A DNA stretch of 34,280 nucleotides from contig JAIXOM010000020.1 in the NCBI GenBank assembly GCA_027486755.1, positions 1 through 34,280 of the forward strand, read 5' to 3'. Source of the DNA: Comamonadaceae bacterium. Lineage in GTDB: Bacteria; Pseudomonadota; Gammaproteobacteria; Burkholderiales; Burkholderiaceae_C. The position numbers and the translations under genes were made by a program. The notes under the pieces were generated by a model. That model was not told where the DNA came from and ran no database searches. It was given only the letters and a program-made list of their open reading frames with translations. Below are positions 8,482 through 19,300 of this stretch, one piece after another (the first letter of the stretch is position 1; each line of letters opens with the position of its first letter).

Positions 8482-8485
<4 letters not shown>
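6485..8485 (+). CDS. Secretin (GspD/MshL/PilQ family) lipoprotein with N-terminal TPR-like region
   Basis: 666 residues, the outer-membrane channel. A lipoprotein signal ends LLAG-C20. Residues about 25-165 are helical and TPR-like. An STN/N0-type domain lies at about 185-255 (N-F-I-L-D ... I-N-L-R-N-V-P-F-D-E-A-L) and an N1 domain at about 262-330 (L-L-V-R-N-F-F-I-E-S-A-D-V). The secretin core spans about 330-555, with R-V-P-V-I-T-S and S-Y-L-D-V-G-I-K-L-E-L-E-P, typical of the barrel, and ends at L-P-V-L-G-R-L-F. A Pro/Ala/Gly-rich tail fills the last 100 residues. Built-in acylation may make a separate pilotin unnecessary. It is the last gene of the operon. Its TAA stop overlaps the TAG stop of the convergent ATPase gene, leaving no room for a conventional terminator. 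Confidence 0.95.
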
Positions 8486-10055
<1,570 letters not shown>

Positions 10056-10059
<4 letters not shown>

Positions 10060-10460
10060 GGCCAATGATTTCCATTTTTTCTATAGACCCAGTGCCTAGC
10101 GAGCAGGAAGTTGCCCACCAACAAGACCGCCTCGACCAGGATCTTCGCATGCACATCCTGCTCGAAAAATCCCACTGCGGCCTGCAACAAGCCGATCGAC
10201 AAGGCAGTGGCCGCCATCCATTGGACCGCATAGCGCCATGCCGAGGCACCCCAGGCCGCCTTGTCGGCAGATTGATGAAAAGTCCAGAGGTGATGAAACC
10301 CATAGGCCAGCGCAGCGCCAGCCAGGCGTGCAACGCCATTGGCCAGCCACAGCGGCGCCCCCCACTGCCTCAGTAGCCAGAACACCGCCACATCCAGCCC
10401 GAACGCCAGCGCGCCGCCGAGCACGTACACGCCAAATTGCCTGCCTATGCGCAAGATCAA
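10056..10460 (-). CDS. GtrA-like membrane protein
   Basis: 134 residues with four membrane helices and GtrA-family features: F-G-V-Y-V-x-G-G near the start, L-A-x-x-F-H-H-x-W-T-F in the second helix region, and N-F-x-L-A-R-x-W-V-Y near the end. GtrA proteins are thought to move polyprenyl-phosphate sugars across the inner membrane, working with a GtrB-type glycosyltransferase and a periplasmic-facing transferase. A GtrB-like enzyme lies at 27043-28176 and a GT-C-like protein lies directly upstream. The start codon is TTG and overlaps the upstream stop as TTGA; the stop overlaps the ATPase start. Translation of all three is therefore probably linked. Confidence 0.85.
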
Positions 10461-13081
10461 TTCCTGGGGCCCAGTTTCTGGGTCCAGGGATCGTTCGGGT
10501 ACTCCTTGACCAACCTGGCCCGGCTGGCCGCGGCCAACTCAGGCTTGTTCTGCTTGTCCGCCAGCTGCGCGAGGGTGAACAAGGCTTCGGGCACCCAGTA
10601 GCCGTGGAACTGATCGACCAGCATCTGATAACGCTCTGCGGCCAGGTCCAGCCGCTGCGTCTGCTCGTGCGCCTTTGCAGACCAGAACAAGGCCTCTTCT
10701 TTCTTGGCCTTTGATTTTCGGTCCTGGTAGGCCTGATCGAACTGCTGCGCTGCCTGCGCTACATCGCCGGCGCGGTACAGGTCCCAGGCCTGCGTGTAGC
10801 TGCGCTCGGGATGCCGCTGACCGACGTACACCGAAAGGCACAGCACCAGCACCGGCCAGAGCCAGCTACCACCGCGCCAAGACAGCCCGCTGGCGGGCCA
10901 GTGCGCGCCAGCGGCAGCACCCACCACGCTGCTCTTTCGCCCACGCCAGAGGGGCTGCAAGAGCAGCAGCAGCCAAGCACCGAAGGCCAGGCCGGAGGCC
11001 CAGGCCCCCCAGGTGCCCACGCGGGTACTGCCGAACTCCAGTCTGACTTCGGGACCTTGCGGCACCACCAGCATGAACCCGGGCGCGGCCAGGAACAGCG
11101 ATCCCGGACTGGTCAGGTGCCACTTGGGATGCCAGGCCATGCGCACCAGGTGGGGACTACCGACCGCATCGGTTCGCCAGGCGATGGACTGGCGCGACAT
11201 TCTGAAGTCCTGCACCTGGGTGCCGGCCGGCGCCGGCACCAAGGCAGGTGCGGGCTGGTCGCTGTAGACCGGCAGGAATTGTCCGAACATGCGGGGCGAG
11301 CGGAACCAGGCGTGCGAATGCTCCATCCATTGGGCTTTCGGCAACCAGCGCAGTGGCAGATCAACGACATCCACCAAATGGGTGTCGAAAGACTTCAGCT
11401 TGTAGACGCGAAAGGGTTCGGCCTGAGATATTTCCTCGAAATGCGGGCTGCGGGCAAAAGCCTGCACTGTCTCTGGGTGGCGCACCAACACCTCGTTGGC
11501 CCATAGGAAGCGCATGTGCCTGGCCGCCTGGTCCAGATCCAGGCTGCCGCTGGGAAACCGCGCCAAGGGTGAGGATGGGTGGCGCGAGACCTCGCTTTGG
11601 AGCTGATAAATCGCCGGCGAGAGTAGCGCCGACTCCATGTAAAGCCCCTCCAGCACCGGCCGCCCCCCCAGAAACATGGGCAGGGCTTCCAGGGTGCGGG
11701 TCGAACCGAGGTCATGGTTGGCCGGGTCATGCTCGAACAGCAGACGAGGACTTTTCAGATCGCCCTGCAGGCCAGGGAACAGGCGCGACAGCTGCTGCCA
11801 TTGCGGTTTGGCTTGCAGGCCCGAATGGTTCCACAGGGCCCAGTCCATAGCCTGGTTGATGTTCAGGCTCAGGACGGTGGCAAACGCCAGGAAGAGGCCA
11901 GCATTCAGCGTGGGCCAGCCCCAGCGCCAGATCGGTGGCAAAGCCTGGCCCAGCCGCCACAGCAGACTGCCCCAGAGCCAAGCACATGCGATGCCACCGA
12001 ACAGCCACACAAAGGGGAAAAAGCGGATGTTGGCCAGACCCAGGTCAGCGGCCGCCAGAAAACCCAGCGCGGACAACAAGGCGGCATTACCCATGAAAAA
12101 CGCCTGGCGCAGGCAAGCCTCGAGCGCATCGCTCCAGGGCAGGGCAAGCCGCCAAGTTGGCACCGCCCGGATCAGTGCGTGGCCAGCCAGCCCAAAACAG
12201 CCCAGCGCCAAGAGCACCGCTTGCGGAAAGGGCAGCAGCTCCTTCCAGTTCTCCACCTCGAACAAGGCGTCGTTCGGGATGGTGATGGCGTGCATTTCGA
12301 ACAGCGGCCACAGCCAGCCCGCCAACATGAAGAAGGCCAGGCCGTGGCCGAGCAGCAGCAGGCGCAGATTGCGCCAAACATGCGGCCGGTCAAACAGGAA
12401 GGCGCCGGTGGCAAAGCCAGTGACCAGCAGGGCAAACCCATTGGAAAACCCCGTGGCTGCCTCCAAAAGCGCCACCCAATGCCAGCCCTTGCCGCTGGCC
12501 ACGCAGCGCTGCCAGGCCATCAGCGTGACCAGGCACAGCAGCACGCCATAGCTCTGGGTGAATTCTCCGGCCAGGGTTGAGAGCAGGTTGCCGCCCCAGA
12601 TCGAGTTCTGTTCGTGCAACAGAAAACCCAGGCAGGCCATCACGCCCCACAGCGCCACGCTGCGGGGCAACTTGAGCCAGCGGGTGCTGGCCAGCCAGGC
12701 CGCCCCAGGCAGCAGCATGGCCGCCGCGAACATGCCCAGCTTGATGGCCTGTGCCTCACCCATGAGTTGACCCAGGCCCACGATGGCAATGAAGGCAAAC
12801 GGAAAGTAATAAGACAGGAAAGACAGGCCGCCAAAGACCTCTGGCACCCAGCCCGTCACCTGGCCGTGGGACAGGAGCTCGCGCCCATACAACCACAGAT
12901 AGAAGGTATGGGAGGCGCCGTCGCCACCGGTGGGCCAGTTGCCCGAAAACAGAAAGCGCCAGCCCAGCAAGGCGCCGATCAGCCACACGCCAGCGGCCAA
13001 AATCAGCACGTCCCAGACCCAGGCTGGGGGCAGGCGCAGCCATTGCAGCAAGCGCTGTTTTAAGGCCTGTGCCTGCGTCAT
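10457..13081 (-). CDS. Large GT-C-like polytopic membrane protein with C-terminal TPR region
   Basis: 874 residues. About eleven membrane helices fill residues 20-420. Between helix 1 and helix 2 is a loop with N-W-P-T-G-G-D-G-A-S-H-T, whose acidic residue sits where GT-C glycosyltransferases keep their catalytic acid. This resembles the polytopic family that Pfam calls 6-pyruvoyl-tetrahydropterin synthase related. A globular region (about 430-680) and two more helices (about 690-770) follow. The last 100 residues are a TPR-like region (Y-R-A-G-D-V-A-Q-A-A-Q-Q-F). The likely role is transfer of a lipid-linked sugar on the periplasmic face, perhaps to exported protein; this is inference. It overlaps the genes on both sides by four bases (ATGA upstream, TTGA downstream). 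The alternative is a polysaccharide enzyme unrelated to secretion. Confidence 0.75.
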   Translation of the reverse strand: MTQAQALKQRLLQWLRLPPAWVWDVLILAAGVWLIGALLGWRFLFSGNWPTGGDGASHTFYLWLYGRELLSHGQVTGWVPEVFGGLSFLSYYFPFAFIAIVGLGQLMGEAQAIKLGMFAAAMLLPGAAWLASTRWLKLPRSVALWGVMACLGFLLHEQNSIWGGNLLSTLAGEFTQSYGVLLCLVTLMAWQRCVASGKGWHWVALLEAATGFSNGFALLVTGFATGAFLFDRPHVWRNLRLLLLGHGLAFFMLAGWLWPLFEMHAITIPNDALFEVENWKELLPFPQAVLLALGCFGLAGHALIRAVPTWRLALPWSDALEACLRQAFFMGNAALLSALGFLAAADLGLANIRFFPFVWLFGGIACAWLWGSLLWRLGQALPPIWRWGWPTLNAGLFLAFATVLSLNINQAMDWALWNHSGLQAKPQWQQLSRLFPGLQGDLKSPRLLFEHDPANHDLGSTRTLEALPMFLGGRPVLEGLYMESALLSPAIYQLQSEVSRHPSSPLARFPSGSLDLDQAARHMRFLWANEVLVRHPETVQAFARSPHFEEISQAEPFRVYKLKSFDTHLVDVVDLPLRWLPKAQWMEHSHAWFRSPRMFGQFLPVYSDQPAPALVPAPAGTQVQDFRMSRQSIAWRTDAVGSPHLVRMAWHPKWHLTSPGSLFLAAPGFMLVVPQGPEVRLEFGSTRVGTWGAWASGLAFGAWLLLLLQPLWRGRKSSVVGAAAGAHWPASGLSWRGGSWLWPVLVLCLSVYVGQRHPERSYTQAWDLYRAGDVAQAAQQFDQAYQDRKSKAKKEEALFWSAKAHEQTQRLDLAAERYQMLVDQFHGYWVPEALFTLAQLADKQNKPELAAASRARLVKEYPNDPWTQKLGPRN

Positions 13082-13971
13082 CGCTTCACCTTCGATTTGC
13101 TAGCTTGCTGCCTGCCTGGCTCTACACGAGCGGCCGAAGGCAGCAACCAAGCGGCAAGGCCCACCAACAGGCCCGCTAGCACTGCGAGCGCGGCCGCCAT
13201 CTCAAACCCATGGTTCTTCAGCCCGAGCAACCAGGCCGGCTTTTGCTCCGAACCCACGGCTACGCCGTCGCCGATCACCTGCACAGAAAGTTCGCCGCTC
13301 AGGCCCTCATGCACCAGCCAGACACCGCGCTGGGCTTGGCCGGTGTCCACCGTCAGCGACTGCGTGCTGCGCAGCGCCGGGTTCCACACGATCTCTGCCG
13401 GCGGTGGCGGCGGGCTGGGCGCATCGCCTGCGGCACGCGCGAGAGCGGCAATGCCCTCAGAGGGCAGGCCAATGGCCCAGCTGCGGCGAAAGGGAAAGGG
13501 CTCGGCGGTGGGCGCCTGGATCAGCACATGGCGGCCGATGCGAACAAAAGGCGCCAGGGCAGGCGGCAGGGGCGGCTGCTGCCGCCAGGCCAGTTGGGCA
13601 AAGCGCAAGCCCGAGGCATCCTTGAACAACACCAACAACGGGTCGGCCCGGCCGAGACCAGGAAAGTCCGGGCGCAGGTGAACATAGTCGCGCGACTGAC
13701 CGGGAGCCAAAAAACCGGCAGAGGCGGGACCTTCCGTGGGCAGGTCCCGCCACTGCCCATCGGGGCGCAAGGCGTACAGACGCAGTTCGTACACCGGCTG
13801 GTCACCGGTATGCGTGAGCACCACTTTTTGGAAGTGGAAGGTGAGCTGGAAGCTCAGGTTGCCAGCCCACGCCGGACCGACCAGCCAGAACAACAGACTG
13901 AGTAGGGCTATAGGCAGCAAATTGCCTGAACCAGGGACCTGGTACCGATGGCGGCGAGGAGTGATTTCCAA
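13078..13971 (-). CDS. Unknown periplasmic protein with signal peptide and C-terminal membrane anchor
   Basis: 297 residues from a TTG at 13971. No ATG or GTG in this frame lies upstream, and the TTG codon at residue 19 is an alternative start. The hydrophobic segment at about 17-36 ends G-P-A-W-A-G, a likely signal-peptidase site. The mature part is beta-rich, with a Pro-rich patch at about 190-200. A membrane helix lies at about 255-278, followed by a basic tail that should be cytoplasmic (K-S-K-V-K-R). The family is not recognised. It is the first gene of the operon that also encodes the GT-C-like protein, the GtrA-like protein and GspE, and it overlaps the GT-C gene by ATGA. A role as partner of the GT-C protein or of the secretion platform is suggested by position only. 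Confidence 0.75.
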   Translation of the reverse strand: MEITPRRHRYQVPGSGNLLPIALLSLLFWLVGPAWAGNLSFQLTFHFQKVVLTHTGDQPVYELRLYALRPDGQWRDLPTEGPASAGFLAPGQSRDYVHLRPDFPGLGRADPLLVLFKDASGLRFAQLAWRQQPPLPPALAPFVRIGRHVLIQAPTAEPFPFRRSWAIGLPSEGIAALARAAGDAPSPPPPPAEIVWNPALRSTQSLTVDTGQAQRGVWLVHEGLSGELSVQVIGDGVAVGSEQKPAWLLGLKNHGFEMAAALAVLAGLLVGLAAWLLPSAARVEPGRQQASKSKVKR

Positions 13972-13994
13972 GGGACAAAGATCGATGGACTGAC

Positions 13995-14021
13995 AAGAAA
14001 AAGCCGCCCCGAAGGGCGGCT
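13995..14021 (-). terminator. Rho-independent terminator after the Thr-rich lipoprotein gene
   Basis: On the minus strand the arms GCCGCCC and GGGCGGC enclose a TTCG loop, extended by an A-T pair, and are followed by TTTTTCTTG. The stable UUCG loop and U-run make this a strong terminator. It lies 20 bases after the stop at 14041 and separates the cargo genes from the operon starting at 13971, which must then have its own promoter or rely on read-through. Confidence 0.9.
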
Positions 14022-14040
14022 GGAGCTCAGGGTCTGCGCA

Positions 14041-16362
14041 TTAGAGCTTGCAAGGCGTAGCGGTCACAGCAGTGGTTGCTGGGGGAGCAGCCTGCAGGGG
14101 ATCGCAAGAGGCTAGGCTGCCGTACGCCACCGAAGTTCTGTTGGCTGGGATGGTGCCTGAATAGACAGCCACCGTGGAAGCATCGCCATCGCTAATGCCG
14201 AGAATGGTCTTCGAGCACAGGCTGGCCTGCGGCACGTTGGTCACGTAGCCGGTCACACTGGCACTGAAGTTGACTGCGCAAACGCCGGAGAACGCTGCGG
14301 TGGTGGTGGTCACATTGGCGACGGTGGTGGTCGTCGTGGGAGCAGCCGTAGTAGTGGTCGTCGTCGGAGCCGCCGTGGTGGTCGTTGTCGGAGCCGCCGT
14401 GGTGGTCGTTGTCGGAGCCGCAGTCGTGGTCGTTGTCGGAGCCGCAGTCGTGGTGGTGGTGGGCCTGGCAGTCGACGTTGTCGTTGTGGGAGCAGCCGTA
14501 GTAGTGGTCGTCGTCGGAGCCGCCGTGGTGGTCGTTGTCGGAGCCGCAGTCGTGGTGGTGGTGGGCCTGGCAGTCGACGTTGTCGTTGTGGGAGCAGCCG
14601 TAGTAGTGGTCGTCGTCGGAGCCGCCATGGTGGTGGTCGTGGTGGTCGTTGTCGTCGTCGTGGTCGTCGTAGCTTTCGCGGTCGACGAGGTGGTGGTGGT
14701 CGTCGTCGTAGGCGGCAAGGTGACAGCCGGTGCGGTCACCGCAGTGCCCGCGATGGTCTGAGTCCCCAGGGCCGCCGTCGCAGCCTGGGCAACCAGGGCC
14801 GTGGTGGCGCTGCTGGCGCCAGCGCCGCCGATAACAGTGGCAAGCGCGCCCTTCAAGTTGTTGACCGTGCCCGCGATGGCGCTGGCGTCCGAGGTACCCG
14901 TGGACTTCTGCGAGACGGCAGACACTGCGGCTGTCAGGGCCGCCTTGTCAGCGGCCGTGCTCGGTGCAGTCAGGCCCTTGATCGAGCTGACCACATTCAG
15001 AGCCGCCTGCGAAGCGGCGGTCACTGTGGCGGCCGTCGGGGCGGTGGCCGAGGTAGCGGTCACCGACCTGGCCACCGTCTGGGCCTGGCCTACCAGGGCC
15101 GCAGCCACGGCTTCGGCTCCCACGGTCGGCGCAGAACCCAGCTGCTTGGTGCTTGCGTTCAGATCGTTCTTCAGAGTGGTGCCCACGGTCTCCGCCATCA
15201 CCTTGGCCTGGGCCGCGAGGTCTGCAATATTGGCAGGCGCGCCGGTCGCCACCGTGGCCTGCTGATTGGCCACGATCTGGGAGGCCGCAGCCTGGGCCAC
15301 TTCCTTGTAGGTTGCTGCATTGGCAGACGAACCCGCCGACTCAACGACGTCCTGCACCAGCTTGGCTGCGGCAGCCTGCACCGCCTGGGTCGAGGCATTG
15401 GCCATGCGGGCTTGCGCGTCCTTGGCAATGTCGCTTCCAGGCAGTGCACTGGCCACCAAAGTGGAGATGCCTTTGCTCAAGTCAGCCAGTGAGGCAGAGC
15501 TCGAGCTGGCGTTGTTGACGGCTTTAGCCACCAGGCTGTTGACGCGGTTGGCGTCGTCATTGATGGCGGTAAGTTCTGCGGTCTTGCCCGCCAGCGCCGT
15601 GTTGATCACAGGCACCTGGGCACTGATGGTGCTGGCATCGGAGAGCGTGTTTGCCCCCGCCGTGCTGGCCTTGGTGGCCAGGCTGTTAAGAAAGTCGGCG
15701 GCCTTTTTGCCGGTGCCGGTGTTGGACAGGTTGTCGCTGGAAGTTGCCAGGGCCACCACGGCGGAGATCCGGGCTGACGCCGATGCAACATCCGGGTTGC
15801 GGTAGTCCTGGTTGATGGACGCGGGGGGCAAGCCCAGGGCGTTGGCCACCTGGGTCTTGCTGGCATCAACGGCGGTCGTCGTCAAGGTCTTGAGGTCAGC
15901 CGTGCTGAACTGGCTGCCCACCAAGGAGGTCACCGGGTTGGCGATGCCCGGGCTGGTGGTCGTGGGCACACTGGTGAGCACGTTGCTGATCGGCGCGTTC
16001 ACCGTGGGGTCGTAGGTCACGTCACCCGAGCCATCTGCCGGCGCACCAAGAGGGCGCATCTTGCCAGCGCCGGTGGCCTCGATCTTCAGAGGCGCGGTAC
16101 AGCTGGAGGCCACACTGACATTGCCCACCCCGGGGTTACTGCTTGTGCCGATGGTGCCGGTGCCCGTCGGGCCGTTGGCGCAGGTGACCCTGACCGGCAC
16201 ATCGATAAAAGGGCTGGCCGTCATGGACAGAGGCAGGCTGGCCAGGTCGGTGCCGCCACCACCACCGCCCCCGCCGCAGGCGGCCACCAGAGCTGCGACG
16301 CCGAGACCGACTGCCGACATGCGCAGCCTTGCAAAAGAAGAGGGCAAATTCTGTTCAATCAT
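14041..16362 (-). CDS. Large Ala/Thr-rich lipoprotein with mucin-like repeat region
   Basis: 773 residues. A lipoprotein signal ends LVAA-C29 and is followed by eight Gly, a flexible tether. Residues about 40-150 form a small beta-rich domain. Residues about 150-530 are Ala/Ser/Thr-rich and strongly helical, with V-A-Q-A-A-A-like heptads, so an extended rod is likely. Residues about 540-690 are Thr/Ala/Pro repeats. The last 80 residues form a compact domain with four Cys (C-A-V-N-F, L-C-S-K, S-C-D-P, T-P-C-K-L) that could make two disulphides. The function is unknown; a surface or outer-membrane-anchored stalk is a fair guess. An AGGAAG site lies about nine bases before the ATG. The gap to the upstream 2285-residue protein gene is 34 bases, so the two are probably co-transcribed, ending at the terminator at 13995-14021. 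Confidence 0.88.
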   Translation of the reverse strand: MIEQNLPSSFARLRMSAVGLGVAALVAACGGGGGGGGTDLASLPLSMTASPFIDVPVRVTCANGPTGTGTIGTSSNPGVGNVSVASSCTAPLKIEATGAGKMRPLGAPADGSGDVTYDPTVNAPISNVLTSVPTTTSPGIANPVTSLVGSQFSTADLKTLTTTAVDASKTQVANALGLPPASINQDYRNPDVASASARISAVVALATSSDNLSNTGTGKKAADFLNSLATKASTAGANTLSDASTISAQVPVINTALAGKTAELTAINDDANRVNSLVAKAVNNASSSSASLADLSKGISTLVASALPGSDIAKDAQARMANASTQAVQAAAAKLVQDVVESAGSSANAATYKEVAQAAASQIVANQQATVATGAPANIADLAAQAKVMAETVGTTLKNDLNASTKQLGSAPTVGAEAVAAALVGQAQTVARSVTATSATAPTAATVTAASQAALNVVSSIKGLTAPSTAADKAALTAAVSAVSQKSTGTSDASAIAGTVNNLKGALATVIGGAGASSATTALVAQAATAALGTQTIAGTAVTAPAVTLPPTTTTTTTSSTAKATTTTTTTTTTTTTTMAAPTTTTTTAAPTTTTSTARPTTTTTAAPTTTTTAAPTTTTTTAAPTTTTSTARPTTTTTAAPTTTTTAAPTTTTTAAPTTTTTAAPTTTTTTAAPTTTTTVANVTTTTAAFSGVCAVNFSASVTGYVTNVPQASLCSKTILGISDGDASTVAVYSGTIPANRTSVAYGSLASCDPLQAAPPATTAVTATPCKL
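14322..14640. repeat. Nested Thr-codon repeats with a 102-base higher-order period
   Basis: Basic units of 24-27 bases encode five or six Thr with AAP or ARP. A higher-order period of 102 bases is exact between GTCGACGTTGTCG at 14471 and 14573, and between AGCAGCCG at 14491 and 14593. An earlier related copy begins near 14331. The repeat lies inside the lipoprotein gene and encodes its mucin-like region. It resembles the repeat at 2481-2696 in base pattern and in coded peptide. Confidence 0.88.
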
Positions 16363-16396
16363 GTGATTTTCTTCCTAGTAAGTGAGCCAAAGACTG

Positions 16397-19300
16397 TCAT
16401 TTCGGTTGCGGCATGTTGACCCAGAAGCCCATGCCGGGGCCCAGCTTGGTGCTGCCAAAACTGCGGTAAGCCTTGTCCGTAATGTATCCATCCAAAGTGT
16501 TCCGGTTGTCCAGCGAGGGGGCGTAGAACATCCAGCCAGGGCTGCCAGGCACAGTGACGTCCCAAGCCCACAGCGTGGTGAGGTTTTCGGCCACCGTGCT
16601 GGTCGAACCGCCCACGGATGGCGGCGCCCCAAACAAATCCAGAGCAGTGTTGAAGTCGCGAGGGGAAATGCGCTCACCCACTGCAATCAGGCTCCAAGAC
16701 GCCGGCAACTGGTTGCTGCCACCGGATGCGAAATTGCTGGCGCTAAAGGGGCTGGCGTCAACCGTTTGATCCACCCGCAGGTCCAATGGCTCGGTACTGA
16801 CACTGGCTGCTGCGTTGACCCAGAAGCCTTCGCCCGGGTCGATGGTGCTGAGCACCTGGTAACCCCTGTCTGCCGCGTACTTGGCGAGATTTTCGGCGGT
16901 CAGTGAAGGCGCGTAGAAGGCCCAGGCTTTGGCCGATGCCACCCACTTCCAAACCGTATTGAACTGCGCCCTGTCACCAAAGATCTTGGTCACGTCGATG
17001 CCGAAACTAAAGCCATTGCCCAGCAGGTTCCAGCCTGGGTTGATCTTGACCTTGGCACTGAATGCGGTGGTGGTGGTCGTACTGCCCACGGTGGTGGTGG
17101 TACCACCGGTGGTGCTGGCGGTGATCACCACCGACTGCGTTGTACTCGCCGGCTGGAAGCTGCCGTTGCCGCCCTGGTAGGCCGTCACCAAGCAGGTACC
17201 AGCAGACACTGCATTAAGGAGGTTACCGCTGACCGTGCAGGTCGTGGCGGGATCGGCGCTGAAGCCCACCGCCAGGCCCGAGGTCGCCGTGGCCGACAGC
17301 GTGGCCGAGCCACCGGCCTTGAGCCCAGTGATGGCCGTGAAGGTGATGGTCTGCGGCTGGGTGCCACCGATCTGGCCGCCGGTCACCGTGAAGGTCTGGC
17401 TGGCCGCGGCGGGCTTGAAGCCGGCGGTGCCCGCCTGGAAGGCATTGAGCACGCAGGCACCCGGGGAGAGCAGCGTCAACGTCGAACCATTGACCCAGCA
17501 GACCGAGGGCGTATCCGAAGTGAAGTTGACTGCCCCACCACTGGACGCCGTGGCGGCCAGTGTGCCGGAGTTGCCGACGGCGCTGATGCCCACCTTGGTG
17601 AAGGTAATGGACTGCGTACCCCGGCTGTCGCTGCCTGGGGTGTAGCGGACCGACGCAATGGCGTTGTACTCAGGGCCGCCGGCCAGGTCACTAAGTTGAT
17701 TGCTCACAGAATTCGAGCTTTGCTGTGCATTGACCTGGATTTCATAGTTCGTGCCTGCCACGAAGGCCGGCCCCGTGTAGGCCACAGAAGTGGTACCCGG
17801 GGGAAGCTCGGTCTCCCAGATGCGGCCGGCACCATTGGGTATGTGTACCGTCACCCTGTAGTAGGTGTTGTACACGGCCTGCGCCGAGGGCGTCCAGACG
17901 ATTTGCGGCAGGCAGTTGATCGCACCGGCCGCGCAGGGCAGCACGCCGATGCTGGTCGGATATCTGTTGGCCCACGACAAGCCGCCCATCTTGAAGTTCA
18001 CTGCGACGGGGGATCCCGACTTGAGGCTCACCACCCCGGTGTAGGTCGTATTCAGATTGGGGGCTGTGGTGCCCAGCGACATCCAAGTGTAGAAGCTGCC
18101 ATCGTAACGCTGCGAGCTGCTGGTGCTGGTCGAGCCGTTACTCAGGGTGATGGAAGACACCAGTAATTGCGGATCGGGCAGGCCAAAACTCACCGAGTAA
18201 GAGGTGGGGCTGCCCGAGCTCAGGTCGGTGAAGCTGTCGAAGTTGCGCCAGAAGTTTGTAAAGCCGGACTGCGCTGCATCACCCGCAAAAGTAAACAGAC
18301 CGGTGCCGCGCGTGGCGACATAGACCTGAGCACCGTCATCATTCCGAGCGTCGAAAAATACACCATTGACATACCAGCTTGGAATGCCGGAGGTGGTCCG
18401 CCACCAGGTGTTGCCGTTGTCTTCGCTGATCCAGAGGCCAGACTTGGTGCTGTCAGTGTCCGAGGACGCTGCGGTCAGGATGTAGTCCGCATTGGTGGCA
18501 AACGAGCGCACATCGGAAATCTTGAAGCCGCTCAGAGCAGGAACTAGCGCCCAGCTGCTACCCCGGTCGCGGGAGACCCACAGGCCGTTGCCATCCTTGC
18601 TGGCGCCCAGGGCATCGCTGTTGGAGACGGCGGCGTAGTAAGAATTCGGGTCGCGGCGGTCGATTGCCACGCGCTCAGCGCGCAGAAAGCCGGCACTGAG
18701 CTTGGGCCCGGACAGGGCCCAAGACGCCCCTTTGTCCTGCGAGATGTACACCCCACCGTCGGTGGCGGCCAAAATCGTGGCGCCGCGCAGGGCCAGAGAA
18801 CGGACCTTCATCGCGTCGCCGCTCAGGCCGGTGTTGCGGGCCTGCCAGCTCTGTGCAGAGGGGTCGTAATAGTAGATGCCGCCGCCATACAGGCCGGCCC
18901 ACAGCGCGCTGGCGTTGTCGGTGTCCTGCCGCACCGAAGGCGAGTTGAACAGCAGGTCGGTTGGCAGGCCCTTGTTCATGGGCACCCATTGGTTGCTGTT
19001 GACCAGCTTGTAGACGCCAAAGCTGTCGGTGCTGGCGTACACATCGGCGCCGGCGGCCACCAGATGGCCCTGCCGCATAGAGGGCAAGCCCACGATCTTG
19101 GTCCAGGTTTGGCCGTCGCTGTTCAGGCGATAGGCGCCGTCTGCGGCCGCAGCGTAGGTCGAGCCGTCAGAGGGGAAAACCACGTTGGAGGTCATGCCGC
19201 CTGGCAGACCCGCCCCGCCCTTGACCCAGCTCAGGCCGTTGTCGAAGCTGAAGTAGGGGCCGGCCTGGGTTCCGGCATAAAGTGTTCCGCCGGCCGTCGT

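Noticed and set aside
14270..14761. Plus-strand poly-Val/Ala open frame
   Set aside because: Same artefact, opposite the Thr repeats of the lipoprotein gene.
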